Positions 32,332 through 41,045 of a stretch of DNA of 64,000 nt are shown piece by piece. A program made the translations under genes and the position numbers. Source of the stretch: Truepera sp965215315 (GTDB lineage Bacteria; Deinococcota; Deinococci; Deinococcales; Trueperaceae). Each line of letters opens with the position of its first letter. Position 1 is the first letter of the stretch. The stretch spans positions 124,001-188,000 of the forward strand of contig CBDCDB010000008.1 of the NCBI GenBank assembly GCA_965215315.1. Direction: 5' to 3'. Under the pieces are notes generated by a model. The model was not told the origin of the DNA, did no database searches, and saw nothing but the letters and a program-made list of their open reading frames with translations.

Positions 32332-32601
32332 GTGGCACGTAGAAGTCTGGTCGCTAAAAACAAGCAACGTCAAAAGCTGGTCGAAAAGTACGCCGACCAA
32401 CGCCGTGCCCTCAAAGCCGCCGGGGACTATCACGGTCTGCTGCAACTCCCCCGCGACGCTTCACCGACGCGCCTCAAAAACCGCTGCCGGGTGACGGGCC
32501 GGGGACGCGGCTATTTACGCGGTTTTGGGGTGTCGCGGATTGTCTTTCGGGAGCTGGCGAACGCCGGATACTTGCCGAGCGTCAGAAAAGCGAGCTGGTA
32601 A
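32332..32601 (+). CDS. rpsN: zinc-independent (C-) paralog of 30S ribosomal protein uS14
   Basis: An 89-aa uS14 in the long form that lacks the zinc CxxC pairs. NRCRVTGRGRGYLRGFGVSR is the C-type signature with a single Cys, and SVRKASW is the normal C-terminus. Start GTG 32332 has AAGGAG 6 nt upstream. It lies 62 bp after rpmB and is the last gene of the operon. It ends 2 bp from the convergent permease gene, with no hairpin between them. Confidence 0.93.
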   Translation: MARRSLVAKNKQRQKLVEKYADQRRALKAAGDYHGLLQLPRDASPTRLKNRCRVTGRGRGYLRGFGVSRIVFRELANAGYLPSVRKASW

Positions 32602-32603
32602 TG

Positions 32604-33479
32604 TCAGCGTTTCCCGCGAGGGTCGAGCACATCGCGGAGGCCGTCGCCTAAAAGGTTGAAAGCCAAAACCGTCAGCAGAATGGCTAGCGCCGGAGCGGCC
32701 GAGGCCCACGGCGCTTCGGCGATAAAGTTGCGCGTTTCGGAGACCATCGCACCCCACTCCGGTGTCGGGGGTTGTGCCCCAAACCCGATAAAACCGAGTC
32801 CGGCAGCGGTCAGAATCGCGCCGCCGACGTCGAAACTCGCCTGGACTAAGAGAGGCGAAAGGCTGTTAGGCAACAGGTGCCGCCACGCGATACGTCTGCC
32901 CGACGCGCCGAGTGAACGGGCGGCGTCGACAAACTCGAGCCCCCGAACACTTAAAACCTGCGCCCGCGTCAGCCGTGCGTAGTTGGGCCAAGACACCGCT
33001 GCCACCGCAATCATCACGTTTGTCAAGCTCGGCCCTAAAGCTGCAGAAATCGCCATCGCTAGAATCAGCGCCGGAAAAGCCAGAAAGATGTCGGTAACGC
33101 GCATCAAGAGGTTGTCCCAAAAGCCTCCCAAAACGCCCGCCAAAAGCCCGACTCCGGCCCCAACCACGAGCGACACCGCCACCACCAAAAACCCAATCGC
33201 AAGCGAGATACGTGAGCCGTGAAGCGTGCGGGCGAACACGTCCCGGCCCAGCTGATCGGTACCGAAAAGGTAAGTTCCGCTCGGTGCCTGAAGCCGCTCG
33301 GAAAGGTTTTGGGCGAGTGGGTCGCCCGCTAAAAGCGGCGCGAGGGCGGCGAGTAAAACCAGCAGCAAAACGATGACGAGGCCGATCCCTGCGCCGGGGT
33401 CGCGTAAAAAACGGCGGACGGCTCGGCTCCTTAAGGCACCTTTCAAAAAGGGTCGCGTACTGACTGTCTCAACACTCAC
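32604..33479 (-). CDS. peptide/nickel-type ABC transporter permease (DppC/OppC family)
   Basis: The second membrane subunit of an ABC importer for peptides, nickel or related solutes; 291 aa. The N-terminal cytosolic stretch and first segment (GLVIVLLLVLLAALAPLL) are followed by the OppC motif FGTDQLGRDVFARTLHGSRISL and the EAA loop EFVDAARSLGASGRRIAWRHLLPN. It lies 9 bp after the DppB-like gene on the minus strand. ATPase subunits are not encoded here. Confidence 0.93.
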   Translation of the reverse strand: MSVETVSTRPFLKGALRSRAVRRFLRDPGAGIGLVIVLLLVLLAALAPLLAGDPLAQNLSERLQAPSGTYLFGTDQLGRDVFARTLHGSRISLAIGFLVVAVSLVVGAGVGLLAGVLGGFWDNLLMRVTDIFLAFPALILAMAISAALGPSLTNVMIAVAAVSWPNYARLTRAQVLSVRGLEFVDAARSLGASGRRIAWRHLLPNSLSPLLVQASFDVGGAILTAAGLGFIGFGAQPPTPEWGAMVSETRNFIAEAPWASAAPALAILLTVLAFNLLGDGLRDVLDPRGKR

Positions 33480-33488
33480 AAACTCGCC

Positions 33489-34496
33489 TCAGGCATAGCT
33501 GATCCGTGGGTCGAAAAAGGCGTAGAGCAGATCGACTAACAGGTTGATAAGCGCGTAGGTCAGTCCGGCAACGAGCGTTACGCCCATCACGGCGGGAAAG
33601 TCGAGTGAGGCGGCGCTCGAGGTCGCGTAACTCCCAATTCCGGGCCACGAAAAGATGGTCTCAGTCAGAACGGCTCCGGTCAGGAGGCTCCCTAAAACGT
33701 TCGCAGAAACTGTCAAAATCGGCAGAGCGGCGTTTCTAAGGCCGTGCTTGAGGACGACCCACCTTTCATGGACACCTTTGGCGCGGGCTGTGCGGATAAA
33801 GTCTTGCGACAGCGTTTCTAACATCGCACTCCGCACCATCCGGGCTAGCAGCGCCGTCGAAAACGCGCCGAGGACTACCGCGGGCAAGATAAGGTGCTTG
33901 AGGCTGTCCCAAAAGACCTCGGTGTCGCGGGCTAAAAGGGCGTCGATACTTAGAACGCCGGTCACGGTTTCGGGCGCGAACAGATAGGCGTCTAAGCGCC
34001 CCGGCCCCGGCAACCAACCGAGCTGCGCGTGAAACACGTTGAGCATCACAATTGCCAGCCAGTACACGGGCGTTGCGCCGCCTAACAGCGCGAGTGTTCG
34101 GACAATTAAATCGGCAGGCCGGTTTTGATAGAGTGCCCCAATCAGGCCCGCAGGTAGCCCAAAGACGAGCGAGATGAGCATCGCGGCGAGGGTCAGCTCG
34201 AGCGTCGCTGGAAAAAAGTCTCTGAGGTCGTCCACAATCGGGCGGCGGGTACGGAGCGAGATACCCAAATCGCCTTGAAACAAGTTGCCCATATAATTCA
34301 CGTACTGCACGAGGATAGGGTCATTCAAGCCGAACTTTTCACGGTACGCTTCGATCTGCTCTTCACGGGCGTTTTGACCCAGTGCGGCGGCGGCGGGATC
34401 GGCGGGCACGACTCTCGAGATAAAAAACGCTGCAAAACCCACACCCCAGATAACGAATATCAGGTATCCCAAACGCCGTAACAGATAGGCCAGCAA
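33489..34496 (-). CDS. peptide/nickel-type ABC transporter permease (DppB/OppB family)
   Basis: The first membrane subunit of the same importer, about 335 aa. LAYLLRRLGYLIFVIWGVGFAAFF is the first membrane segment, and the EAA loop is SQDFIRTARAKGVHERWVVLKHGLRN. I chose TTG 34496 because GGAGG lies 5 nt upstream; the in-frame ATG at 34526 would add ten residues without a ribosome binding site. The substrate-binding protein gene is upstream. Confidence 0.92.
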   Translation of the reverse strand: MLAYLLRRLGYLIFVIWGVGFAAFFISRVVPADPAAAALGQNAREEQIEAYREKFGLNDPILVQYVNYMGNLFQGDLGISLRTRRPIVDDLRDFFPATLELTLAAMLISLVFGLPAGLIGALYQNRPADLIVRTLALLGGATPVYWLAIVMLNVFHAQLGWLPGPGRLDAYLFAPETVTGVLSIDALLARDTEVFWDSLKHLILPAVVLGAFSTALLARMVRSAMLETLSQDFIRTARAKGVHERWVVLKHGLRNAALPILTVSANVLGSLLTGAVLTETIFSWPGIGSYATSSAASLDFPAVMGVTLVAGLTYALINLLVDLLYAFFDPRISYA

Positions 34497-34588
34497 ACGT
34501 ACCTCCGGGTGTTGGCAAGATAACAAGCAAGCGTTGACAGGTAAGCGCGTAAAAAAGGGAAGAGCTAGCTGACCCCTCCCCGCAAGGG

Positions 34589-36160
34589 TTATTCGGTTTT
34601 GCTGACAGCCGTAAAGTCTACGTTGCCCTGCGCGTTGCGGACAAAGCTTTCAACCGAGGTGAGGGTCACAATAGGCTTCAGGGACTGGTAGAGGACGGCA
34701 TAAGGCCCCTGCTCAGCGACCAGCGTCGTCAGTTTTTCGTAGACCGCGGCGCGTTCGCCTAGGTCGGTCGTCGTGGCACCTTCCTTGGCTAAGGCGCTTG
34801 CTTCGGGATTTTCCCAGACGTTGCGCCACGCTAAGCTTTCGGCGTTAAAGTCTGCCAGCGGCGTCGCATTGCCGTCGGGGTCGGGGAAGTCGGGGCTCCA
34901 GTTAATCAGCACCAATTGCGCGTTTTGAGCGCGGTAGATGTCTAAGAGTTCGGCTTGCACCGTCTGAGTGATATTGGCCTGAATACCCACAGCAGCGAGG
35001 TCACTCTGCACTTTCGCCGCGAGGTCGGCGCACGGGACGCCGCCAAAACACGAACCGGTTGGGACTAAAAAGTCTACACTCAGCCCGTCACCGACACCCG
35101 CTTCGGTGAGGAGTTCACGGGCACGTTCTACGTTTTGTTCGTAAAAAACCGTCTCGTTCGCACCGAGTAGACCTGCCGGAATGATGGTCTGAAGTTTGCG
35201 TCCGAGGCCGCCCAAGAGCCCTTCGACCATGCCGTCTTGGTCGAGCGCGTACCGCACGGCCTGGCGCACCCGGTTGTCGGCAAAGGGTGAGTCCTCACCG
35301 GAGTTCATGCCGAGGTACTCGAGTACAAACGTATCGGTACGCAGGGCATTGAAGCGCTCGTCAGACTCAGCTGCTTTGAAGGCGTCCGGGGTGAGGTCGT
35401 AAGCGACGTCGATTTCACCGGACTCCAAGGCGGCCCGCTGCGCCGAAGATTCCTGAATATTGCGTAAAATGACCCGGCTGATGCTGCCCGTTTGTGAGGC
35501 GTTGGGGTTGGCCTCTAGAGCCACCTGTGCGCCCCTGTCCCAGCGCACCAGCACATACGGCCCCGAGCCCGCCGAGTTTTCGGTCAGCCACGCCGAACCG
35601 TAGTCCTCATCTTGTACGTGTTCTTGCACGGTCTGTGAATCGACGACGCCGCCCACATTAAAGGTCAGCAAATTGAGGACGATAGTCGGGTTGACGCCTT
35701 GGGGGAGAGTAAGCTGAACGGTCTTATCATCTACCGCAACCGTAGAACCGACCTCCAACCCCACCACATCGGTCAGCAAAAACGACGACGGGCTCTGCAG
35801 TTCAATTACCCGGTCAAACGAATACACTACGTCTTGCGCCGTCACTAGATTGCCCGACGCGAAGGTTGCGTCACGGAGCGTGAATGTCAGGGTGTTGCCG
35901 CCACCGTCGGCTTCAGCAACTTCCCAACTCTCCGCCAAACCCGGTTTGACCTCGGTCAGGTTGGTACCCTCGAACTTTACAAGCGTTTCGTAGAGATTGT
36001 CGACAATAAGCGAGCCTGAAAACTCATATGACACACCCGGATCCATTGTGATGAGGTCACTGAGGTCGGCTCCGATCACAAGCGTAGACTGACGCGCACT
36101 CTGCGCTGCTGCGAACGGGACGACCAAGAGGGTGAGAAGAAACCACCGGTAGACGCGCAT
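34589..36160 (-). CDS. ABC transporter substrate-binding protein, peptide/nickel type (SBP_bac_5)
   Basis: The 523-aa extracytoplasmic binding protein of the importer encoded downstream. A signal peptide (WFLLTLLVVPFAAAQ) is present without a lipobox Cys. The family 5 hallmarks are ETLVKFEGTNLTEVKPGLAESWEV, the AQDVVYSFDRV segment and RQAVRYALDQDGMVEGLLGG. ATG 36160 has AGGAGG 5 nt upstream. The order (binding protein, DppB, DppC) matches dipeptide operons, but the ATPases dppD/F are missing and probably supplied from another locus. Confidence 0.93.
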   Translation of the reverse strand: MRVYRWFLLTLLVVPFAAAQSARQSTLVIGADLSDLITMDPGVSYEFSGSLIVDNLYETLVKFEGTNLTEVKPGLAESWEVAEADGGGNTLTFTLRDATFASGNLVTAQDVVYSFDRVIELQSPSSFLLTDVVGLEVGSTVAVDDKTVQLTLPQGVNPTIVLNLLTFNVGGVVDSQTVQEHVQDEDYGSAWLTENSAGSGPYVLVRWDRGAQVALEANPNASQTGSISRVILRNIQESSAQRAALESGEIDVAYDLTPDAFKAAESDERFNALRTDTFVLEYLGMNSGEDSPFADNRVRQAVRYALDQDGMVEGLLGGLGRKLQTIIPAGLLGANETVFYEQNVERARELLTEAGVGDGLSVDFLVPTGSCFGGVPCADLAAKVQSDLAAVGIQANITQTVQAELLDIYRAQNAQLVLINWSPDFPDPDGNATPLADFNAESLAWRNVWENPEASALAKEGATTTDLGERAAVYEKLTTLVAEQGPYAVLYQSLKPIVTLTSVESFVRNAQGNVDFTAVSKTE

Positions 36161-36311
36161 AAGACCTCCTGAAAGGGTACGGCTGAGAGGGTTTGACAGC
36201 CCTGCGGTGAGTATACGCCGGAATATCTGCGGGTGTTTGCCCCATCACTTAAAAAGGGCCGTAAAATCAGCTAGGGTAGAGAGACTGAAAGACGCTTTGA
36301 AAGGAGCTTTG

Positions 36312-37577
36312 ATGTTTTTGTCTTCGGCTCGAGCCCGCTTCACCCCGATCTTTTCGCTGGTTTTTGTCCTCGCTGCCTGCAACACACCTGCTGATGAGGC
36401 CAACCGCCCCCCGAGCGTTTCAGCAGGTTCTGACCAAACCGTGCAACTTGCTAAAGAAGTCGTGTTAAAAGGTGTTGCCAGCGACCCTGACGGCGACACG
36501 TTTACGGCGTCGTGGTTGGGTGAGGGCGCGACGTTTGGCGACGCTGCCGCTCTGGAAACGACTGCGACTTTCGCCGAGGTTGGCACTTATACGCTTACCC
36601 TCGAGGTATCCGACGGTGCGCTCAGCGCAAAAGCTGAGGTCGTCGTGACGATTACAGACCAACCCGCCGAGCCGCCTGTGGGTACAGGTTTTTGGGAAAC
36701 CCTGCCGCCAACTTCGGCAGCGCGGCAAGAGGTCTCTTATGTGCAACTCGGCGGTAAGTTTTATCTCGCAGGCGGCAGCACCTTGCACGAGGTTTACGAC
36801 CCGGTAGCGGAAACGTGGGGGAGGCTCGAGCCCCTCCCGCAAAACCTCGACCATATTCAGGGCGTCGCTATCCCCGATACTCTAGCTAACAATGCGGGCG
36901 GTAAACTCTACTATCTCGGTGGGCTGCTGGGGTGGCCGGGCCCGGAGGTCAGCACCGTCCATATCTACGACCCGGCAACGGACAGCTTTAGCGAGGGTGC
37001 GCCGATGCCGCAGGGCCGGGGTGCGGGCGGCGTCGCAGTTTACGGCGGCAAAATCTACTATGCAGGCGGCCTGAACGACGCTCTAGCGCAAGCTTCGTTT
37101 TACGTTTACGACCCCGCAGCCGACAGCTGGGCCGAACTGCCCGAGATGCCCCACAGTCGAGACCACTTTCACGCGGCTGTTCTGAACGGCAAGTTTTACG
37201 CGATCGGCGGACGCGAGGCAGAAATCAATGCGACAATTCCGTTTGTTGACGTGTTCGACTTCGCCACGCAAACGTGGACGACGCTGGACGCGAGCCTGCC
37301 GACGGAGCGCGGCGGCTTTGCTACAGCGGTGCTGGGCGGTGAAATCCTGATTATCGGTGGGGAAGGCGGCGGGACGCACGATGAAGTCGAGGCGTATAAC
37401 CCATCAGCGGATACCTGGAGGACGCTCGAGCCTATCCCCACCGCACGTCACGGAATTCAGGCGGCGGTCTGTAACGGCGGCGTTTATATCGCAGCAGGCG
37501 GCGTCAAACAAGGTGTTGGGCCGTCCACTACGCATGAGGTCTTTTCGTTCGGAGAGCTCGAGCCCTGCACGCCGTAA
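36312..37577 (+). CDS. Kelch-repeat lipoprotein with an N-terminal Ig-like/PKD domain
   Basis: A 421-aa predicted lipoprotein. The lipobox is VLAAC. A PKD/Ig-like domain covers about residues 30-120 (NRPPSVSAGSDQTVQL, VASDPDGD, TYTLTLEVSDGALSAKAEV). At least five Kelch motifs follow, each with a GG pair, an aromatic and a W (for example GGKLYYLGGLLGWPG, VYDPAADSWAELPEMP). Kelch propellers bind proteins or sugars. ATG 36312 has AAAGGAG upstream; the frame opening at 36207 has no ribosome binding site. The surface partner is unknown. Confidence 0.85.
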   Translation: MFLSSARARFTPIFSLVFVLAACNTPADEANRPPSVSAGSDQTVQLAKEVVLKGVASDPDGDTFTASWLGEGATFGDAAALETTATFAEVGTYTLTLEVSDGALSAKAEVVVTITDQPAEPPVGTGFWETLPPTSAARQEVSYVQLGGKFYLAGGSTLHEVYDPVAETWGRLEPLPQNLDHIQGVAIPDTLANNAGGKLYYLGGLLGWPGPEVSTVHIYDPATDSFSEGAPMPQGRGAGGVAVYGGKIYYAGGLNDALAQASFYVYDPAADSWAELPEMPHSRDHFHAAVLNGKFYAIGGREAEINATIPFVDVFDFATQTWTTLDASLPTERGGFATAVLGGEILIIGGEGGGTHDEVEAYNPSADTWRTLEPIPTARHGIQAAVCNGGVYIAAGGVKQGVGPSTTHEVFSFGELEPCTP

Positions 37578-37644
37578 ACTTACAAATGTGCAGATAGGTA
37601 AGACCCGCTTACGTCAGCTGGTGGAGGCCGCCTTACACTTAGCT

Positions 37645-38634
37645 ATGCGGTCTCTTTTTCTACTCCTGACGATTTTTACACTTTCTCTGAGCGTGGCCCA
37701 AACACCTAAAGTCCCGGACGGTTATCAAATCGAACCCCTCGTGACGGGTTTGCGCGGCCCCACGCAAATGATTTTCGGCTCGGACGGGCGTTTGTGGCTG
37801 ACGCAGCTTGCGGGCGGCGAAAATGCTGGAACGGGTCAAGTCGTCGCCGTAAACTTGGAGACGCAAAAGCAAGAGGTTTTGCTCCGTGACCTGTTCAAAC
37901 CGACCGGTCTGGCCCTTACCGAAACCGACCTCTGGGTGATGGCGGGAAATCAGCTTTTACGGGCACCACTGACAAAGCACGGGGTAGGGAAGCTCGAGCC
38001 TGTTTTGCAAAACTTACCCAATAATGGGCGTTCATTAGGCACACTGACGCTCACGCCGGACGGCGGGCTCTTGTTTGAAACGAGCGGCGCACTCACCGCC
38101 AACGGCCCACAAAAAGATTCCGGAATTCTCTGGCGTGTAGATTTGCAAAATCCGAAAAGTCCTGAACCGCTGGCAACCGGGTTCAAGGGCGCTTACGGGC
38201 ACACCTTTGCGCCTGACGGCACGCTCTACAGCACCGAAATCGGCGACGACTGGATGAACGGCGGCCCACCACCCGATGAGCTGAACGTCGTCGAACCGGG
38301 TGCAGATTACGGCTGGCCCAAATGTTACGGGCGGCAGCTTCCGGCAAAAAACACCGGTGGCACGGCCCAGTTTTGCGAGAAGACGAAGCCGCCGCTGGCA
38401 CTTTTTTCCAGAGGCGCAACCCCGACGAGTGTCGCCGCGTCACCCTTTGTACTGAAAGAGCTTTTCGTCGCACTCTGGACGCCTTCGCAAATTGCCCAGG
38501 TTGACGCCGAAACAGGTGAAGTAGAACCTTTTGTCACAGACATCACGTTGCCACAGCATCTGCTCGTAGACGGGAACACGCTGCTCGTCAGCAGTTTTGC
38601 CGACGGGACGGTCTACCGCATCAGCAAAAATTAG
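37645..38634 (+). CDS. secreted sugar-dehydrogenase-like beta-propeller (soluble PQQ/sorbosone dehydrogenase family)
   Basis: A 329-aa exported protein in the glucose/sorbosone dehydrogenase family, which uses PQQ in characterised members. A signal peptide (LFLLLTIFTLSLSVAQ) is followed by YQIEPLVTGLRGPTQMIFGSDGRLWLTQ, the YGHTFAPDGTLYSTEIGDDW segment and ELNVVEPGADYGWPKCYG, all typical. The Cys pair (KCYG, QFCEK) may form a disulfide. ATG 37645 lies 5 nt after TACACT. No PQQ synthesis genes are in the window, so cofactor use is uncertain. Confidence 0.8.
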   Translation: MRSLFLLLTIFTLSLSVAQTPKVPDGYQIEPLVTGLRGPTQMIFGSDGRLWLTQLAGGENAGTGQVVAVNLETQKQEVLLRDLFKPTGLALTETDLWVMAGNQLLRAPLTKHGVGKLEPVLQNLPNNGRSLGTLTLTPDGGLLFETSGALTANGPQKDSGILWRVDLQNPKSPEPLATGFKGAYGHTFAPDGTLYSTEIGDDWMNGGPPPDELNVVEPGADYGWPKCYGRQLPAKNTGGTAQFCEKTKPPLALFSRGATPTSVAASPFVLKELFVALWTPSQIAQVDAETGEVEPFVTDITLPQHLLVDGNTLLVSSFADGTVYRISKN

Positions 38635-38645
38635 CGCTGTAAAAG

Positions 38646-38903
38646 TCAGGCCGGGTGACGGATTATGTAGTCTTTGAGGTAAGCGCTGAGCTTGGCGACC
38701 GATACGCTTTGCATCACCCGAACGTCGTCACCGTCTTCTAAAATGACGCCGCTCGTCAGCGAACCGAGTTTGTCTCTGAGTTCTATTTGTTTGTCCGGTT
38801 GGGTTTCTACGTCGCTAAACCTAAAAGGGACGTGTCGCGAGCCCAAAAACAGCTTCGTCACTTCATAGGGGCCGCAGCCTTTAACGCCGTAAACGTGGAG
38901 CAT
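38646..38903 (-). CDS. glutaredoxin-like small protein
   Basis: An 85-aa protein with the glutaredoxin fold. The start HVYGVKGCGPYEVTKLFLGSRHVPFRFSDVE puts a CGPY in the active-site position in place of CPYC, so only one catalytic Cys is present. The TSGVILEDGDDVRVM segment corresponds to the TVP cis-Pro region but lacks the proline, so it may not be a standard thiol reductase. In an organism with bacillithiol, a bacilliredoxin-like role is conceivable. ATG 38903 is 6 nt after TAGACT. It is divergent from fabI. Confidence 0.65.
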   Translation of the reverse strand: MLHVYGVKGCGPYEVTKLFLGSRHVPFRFSDVETQPDKQIELRDKLGSLTSGVILEDGDDVRVMQSVSVAKLSAYLKDYIIRHPA

Positions 38904-38955
38904 CTTTAGAGTCTAGCCCCAAACAACCTAAATAAACGTGTGGTAGTTTAGCGCC
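38904..38955. promoter_or_regulatory. divergent leaderless promoters (glutaredoxin-like / fabI)
   Basis: Minus: TAGACT (38915-38910), 6 nt, ATG 38903. Plus: TAGTTT (38944-38949), 6 nt, ATG 38956. Start codons are 52 bp apart and no Shine-Dalgarno sequence is seen on either side. Confidence 0.6.
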
Positions 38956-39747
38956 ATGTACACACTCGACTTGAGCGGTAAAAAAGGTATTGTTTTCGGC
39001 GTGGCGAATCAGCGTTCGATAGGCTGGGCCATTGCCGAAAAACTCTCGCAAGCAGGCGCACAGCTCGCGTTTGGCTATCAGGGCGAGCGGCTTAAAGGCT
39101 CCCTGGAAAAGCTCACTGCGAACTTTGACAACCCGCTTCTTTTGCAGTGCGACGTAACCAAAGATGACGAACTCGACTCTGCGTTTGAGATTTTGAAGGG
39201 TGAATTTGGTGAACTCGATTATCTCATCCACGCCGTCGCTTTCGCACCACCCGCGACGTTTGAACGGCCCTTTTACGAGGTTTCCCGTGAAGACTGGGCG
39301 TTAGCGATGAACGTATCGGCCTACTCGCTCGTGGCGATGGCGCAGCGGGCGCAGCCTCTAATGAAAGAGGGCGGCGGGATGTTGGCGCTCTCTTATCTGG
39401 CAGCTGAACGCGTCGTGCCGCACTACAACATGATGGGCGTGGCGAAGGCTGCGCTCGAGGCCAGCGTCCGCTTTTTAGCCTACGACTTGGGCGCTCAGGG
39501 TGTCCGGGTCAACGCAATCAGCGCGGGGCCACTTCGCACGGTGGCGGCGCGGAGTATTTCAGGCTTCGGCAGCATGTTTGAAACGGCCGGGAAGCTCTCG
39601 ATGCTAAAACGCAACATAACTCAAGAAGAGGTTGCGGGGGTCGCCTTATCGCTTTTAACTGAAGAACTCGGTGGCGGCGTAACGGGGGAGACCGTGTACG
39701 TTGACGCCGGGTATAACGCGATGGGGATGTTTCTAGAGCAGAGTTAA
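38956..39747 (+). CDS. fabI: enoyl-[acyl-carrier-protein] reductase (NADH)
   Basis: Catalyses the last reduction of each fatty-acid elongation cycle. The 263-aa protein is a typical FabI of the SDR superfamily: N-terminal GKKGIVFGVANQRSIGWAIAE and the catalytic Y-x6-K motif HYNMMGVAKAALEASVRFLA. The substrate-loop RTVAARSISGFGSM is of the triclosan-sensitive FabI type. ATG 38956 is 6 nt after TAGTTT. It is followed by a terminator at 39786-39812 and is monocistronic. Confidence 0.95.
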   Translation: MYTLDLSGKKGIVFGVANQRSIGWAIAEKLSQAGAQLAFGYQGERLKGSLEKLTANFDNPLLLQCDVTKDDELDSAFEILKGEFGELDYLIHAVAFAPPATFERPFYEVSREDWALAMNVSAYSLVAMAQRAQPLMKEGGGMLALSYLAAERVVPHYNMMGVAKAALEASVRFLAYDLGAQGVRVNAISAGPLRTVAARSISGFGSMFETAGKLSMLKRNITQEEVAGVALSLLTEELGGGVTGETVYVDAGYNAMGMFLEQS

Positions 39748-39785
39748 AAATCGAGTAGAGATACGGCTTCATTAAGGTTGGAAAA

Positions 39786-39812
39786 ACGGTTCTAATATTG
39801 GAACCGTCTTTT
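39786..39812 (+). terminator. rho-independent terminator of fabI
   Basis: ACGGTTC (39786-39792), an 8-nt loop, GAACCGT (39801-39807), then CTTTTC. It lies 40 bp after the fabI stop. Confidence 0.85.
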
Positions 39813-39829
39813 CGTACTGCTTAAGAGCC

Positions 39830-40640
39830 TATCCGAAAACCAAAGTAAGTCGTCTCAGTGATGATTCTCTTGCATAAAAAGCATAGCTAAAGAGAGCGTG
39901 ATGGACGCACTTTCAGCACTTGCCAGGCGTTGCCCTCGACCTACAAGAATCATGGTCAAAAGGGTTTAGGATAGCGTCTAAAGTAACTCTTTCAAAAGCG
40001 TTGTTTTGCAGAACTTCGTAGACGCCGACTACTGACCTCGAGTGCTAGTTGGTTATAGGCTACCTAGAAGGCTCAAAAGCTTTTCGATTACGTCATAGAC
40101 GTTGTTTCTAGCCAATTCAGAAGGGTCAGGGAAATAACCACGAGTGGCAAAAAGCTTTGAGAAGCTAGCGAACATCTTGGTTCGGGTAGCTTAGCGGTTA
40201 CGGTTGCAATACCGTTTTACGTCGTAGACGCATTTTCTCAGTTGCAAGGGGTCGTTTATCTGCTAGCACTCGAGGTTAGAAAGTCTACCGAGGCTGTCTT
40301 CTCTTTGCGCTCGCGCTGTCGTAACGCGCTACAACAGCTCAACTTCTTCTGGAGCATTCGCGCTTCTGTTTGCCGCAAACTCGCTGCTCATAACCTCATC
40401 CTCTTCTTGTTCGCCTAACGTCTATAGCAGGTATCATCTAGGAACAGACGCCCCTACATTCATCTGAACTGTCTAGCACGTACATTCTATGGTGATAAAG
40501 GTAGCCTTCAACCGCTTGAGTGCTATAGCATCCGAGGTTACTTATCGGTTAGATCGGTTGGGTAAGTCTGTTAGTCTCTCACAAGTCTATCTTGACCTGC
40601 TTCTCTACCTGATCGGCTTTCTTAAACAGGTTCTAAGGCG
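39830..40640. other. 811-bp region with no intact gene; probable transposase remnant
   Basis: No complete gene is seen. A stop-free plus-strand stretch from about 40185 to 40410 ends with RKSTEAVFSLRSRCRNALQQ and FFWSIRASVCRKLAAHNLIL, which resembles the C-terminus of a DDE transposase (basic, ending AHNL-hydrophobic). Just after its TAA lies a 20-bp sequence (40421-40440) repeated at 43238-43257. The 68-codon frame at 40489-40695 has no recognisable domain. I read the region as decayed insertion-sequence DNA. Confidence 0.45.
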
Positions 40641-41045
40641 CTATGAAAGGTGCGTTTTAGAGGGTACCTTACCGACGGGTACCCTGATGATGTAACGTGT
40701 TCCGCTGACGAAAACCTCGCCGGGGTCGCCGGGTTTCGCGCCTGACGGCCCGTCCGGGCTGAGGACGTCGAAAAGTCGCCCCGTTTTAACCGATACCCAT
40801 TCCTGACGCTCAGCTGTGACCTGTTTGCAGACTACGGCGATACCGGCACCGTCTCGAGGGGTGTGTCTGCGCGGGGATTCAGGTGGGTTCGGATAGCTGG
40901 TTTTTACGGAATGTCCGGTACGCTGTCCCCGCAACTCACGAAAAAACCACCAACCGGCGGCAGCGACGAGCAGTCCGACGACGACCTCCCGCGTAAGCAG
41001 AAAGGCTGCTACGCCCAGCGCAAGGGCGATGAGTAGCCCCTTCAC
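40641..41045 (-). CDS. hypothetical membrane protein downstream of nfo
   Basis: A 134-aa protein that I do not recognise. Two hydrophobic segments (LLIALALGVAAFLLT and VVVGLLVAAAGWWFF) form a hairpin, followed by a polar linker and a soluble C-terminal part with likely beta strands (GIAVVCKQVTAE, VFVSGTRYIIRVPVG). Start GTG 41045 overlaps the nfo stop (GTGA), so translation is coupled. The last residues run next to the insertion-sequence remnant and might be altered. No link to DNA repair is visible beyond the operon. Confidence 0.6.
   Translation of the reverse strand: MKGLLIALALGVAAFLLTREVVVGLLVAAAGWWFFRELRGQRTGHSVKTSYPNPPESPRRHTPRDGAGIAVVCKQVTAERQEWVSVKTGRLFDVLSPDGPSGAKPGDPGEVFVSGTRYIIRVPVGKVPSKTHLS

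Noticed and set aside
36207..36311. Extended start of the Kelch lipoprotein
   Set aside because: The extension would bury the lipobox signal peptide; ATG 36312 has a good ribosome binding site.
40489..40695. 68-codon frame MVIKVAFNRL in the remnant region
   Set aside because: Overlaps the 3' end of the membrane-protein gene on the other strand, has no domain, and lies in eroded insertion-sequence DNA.
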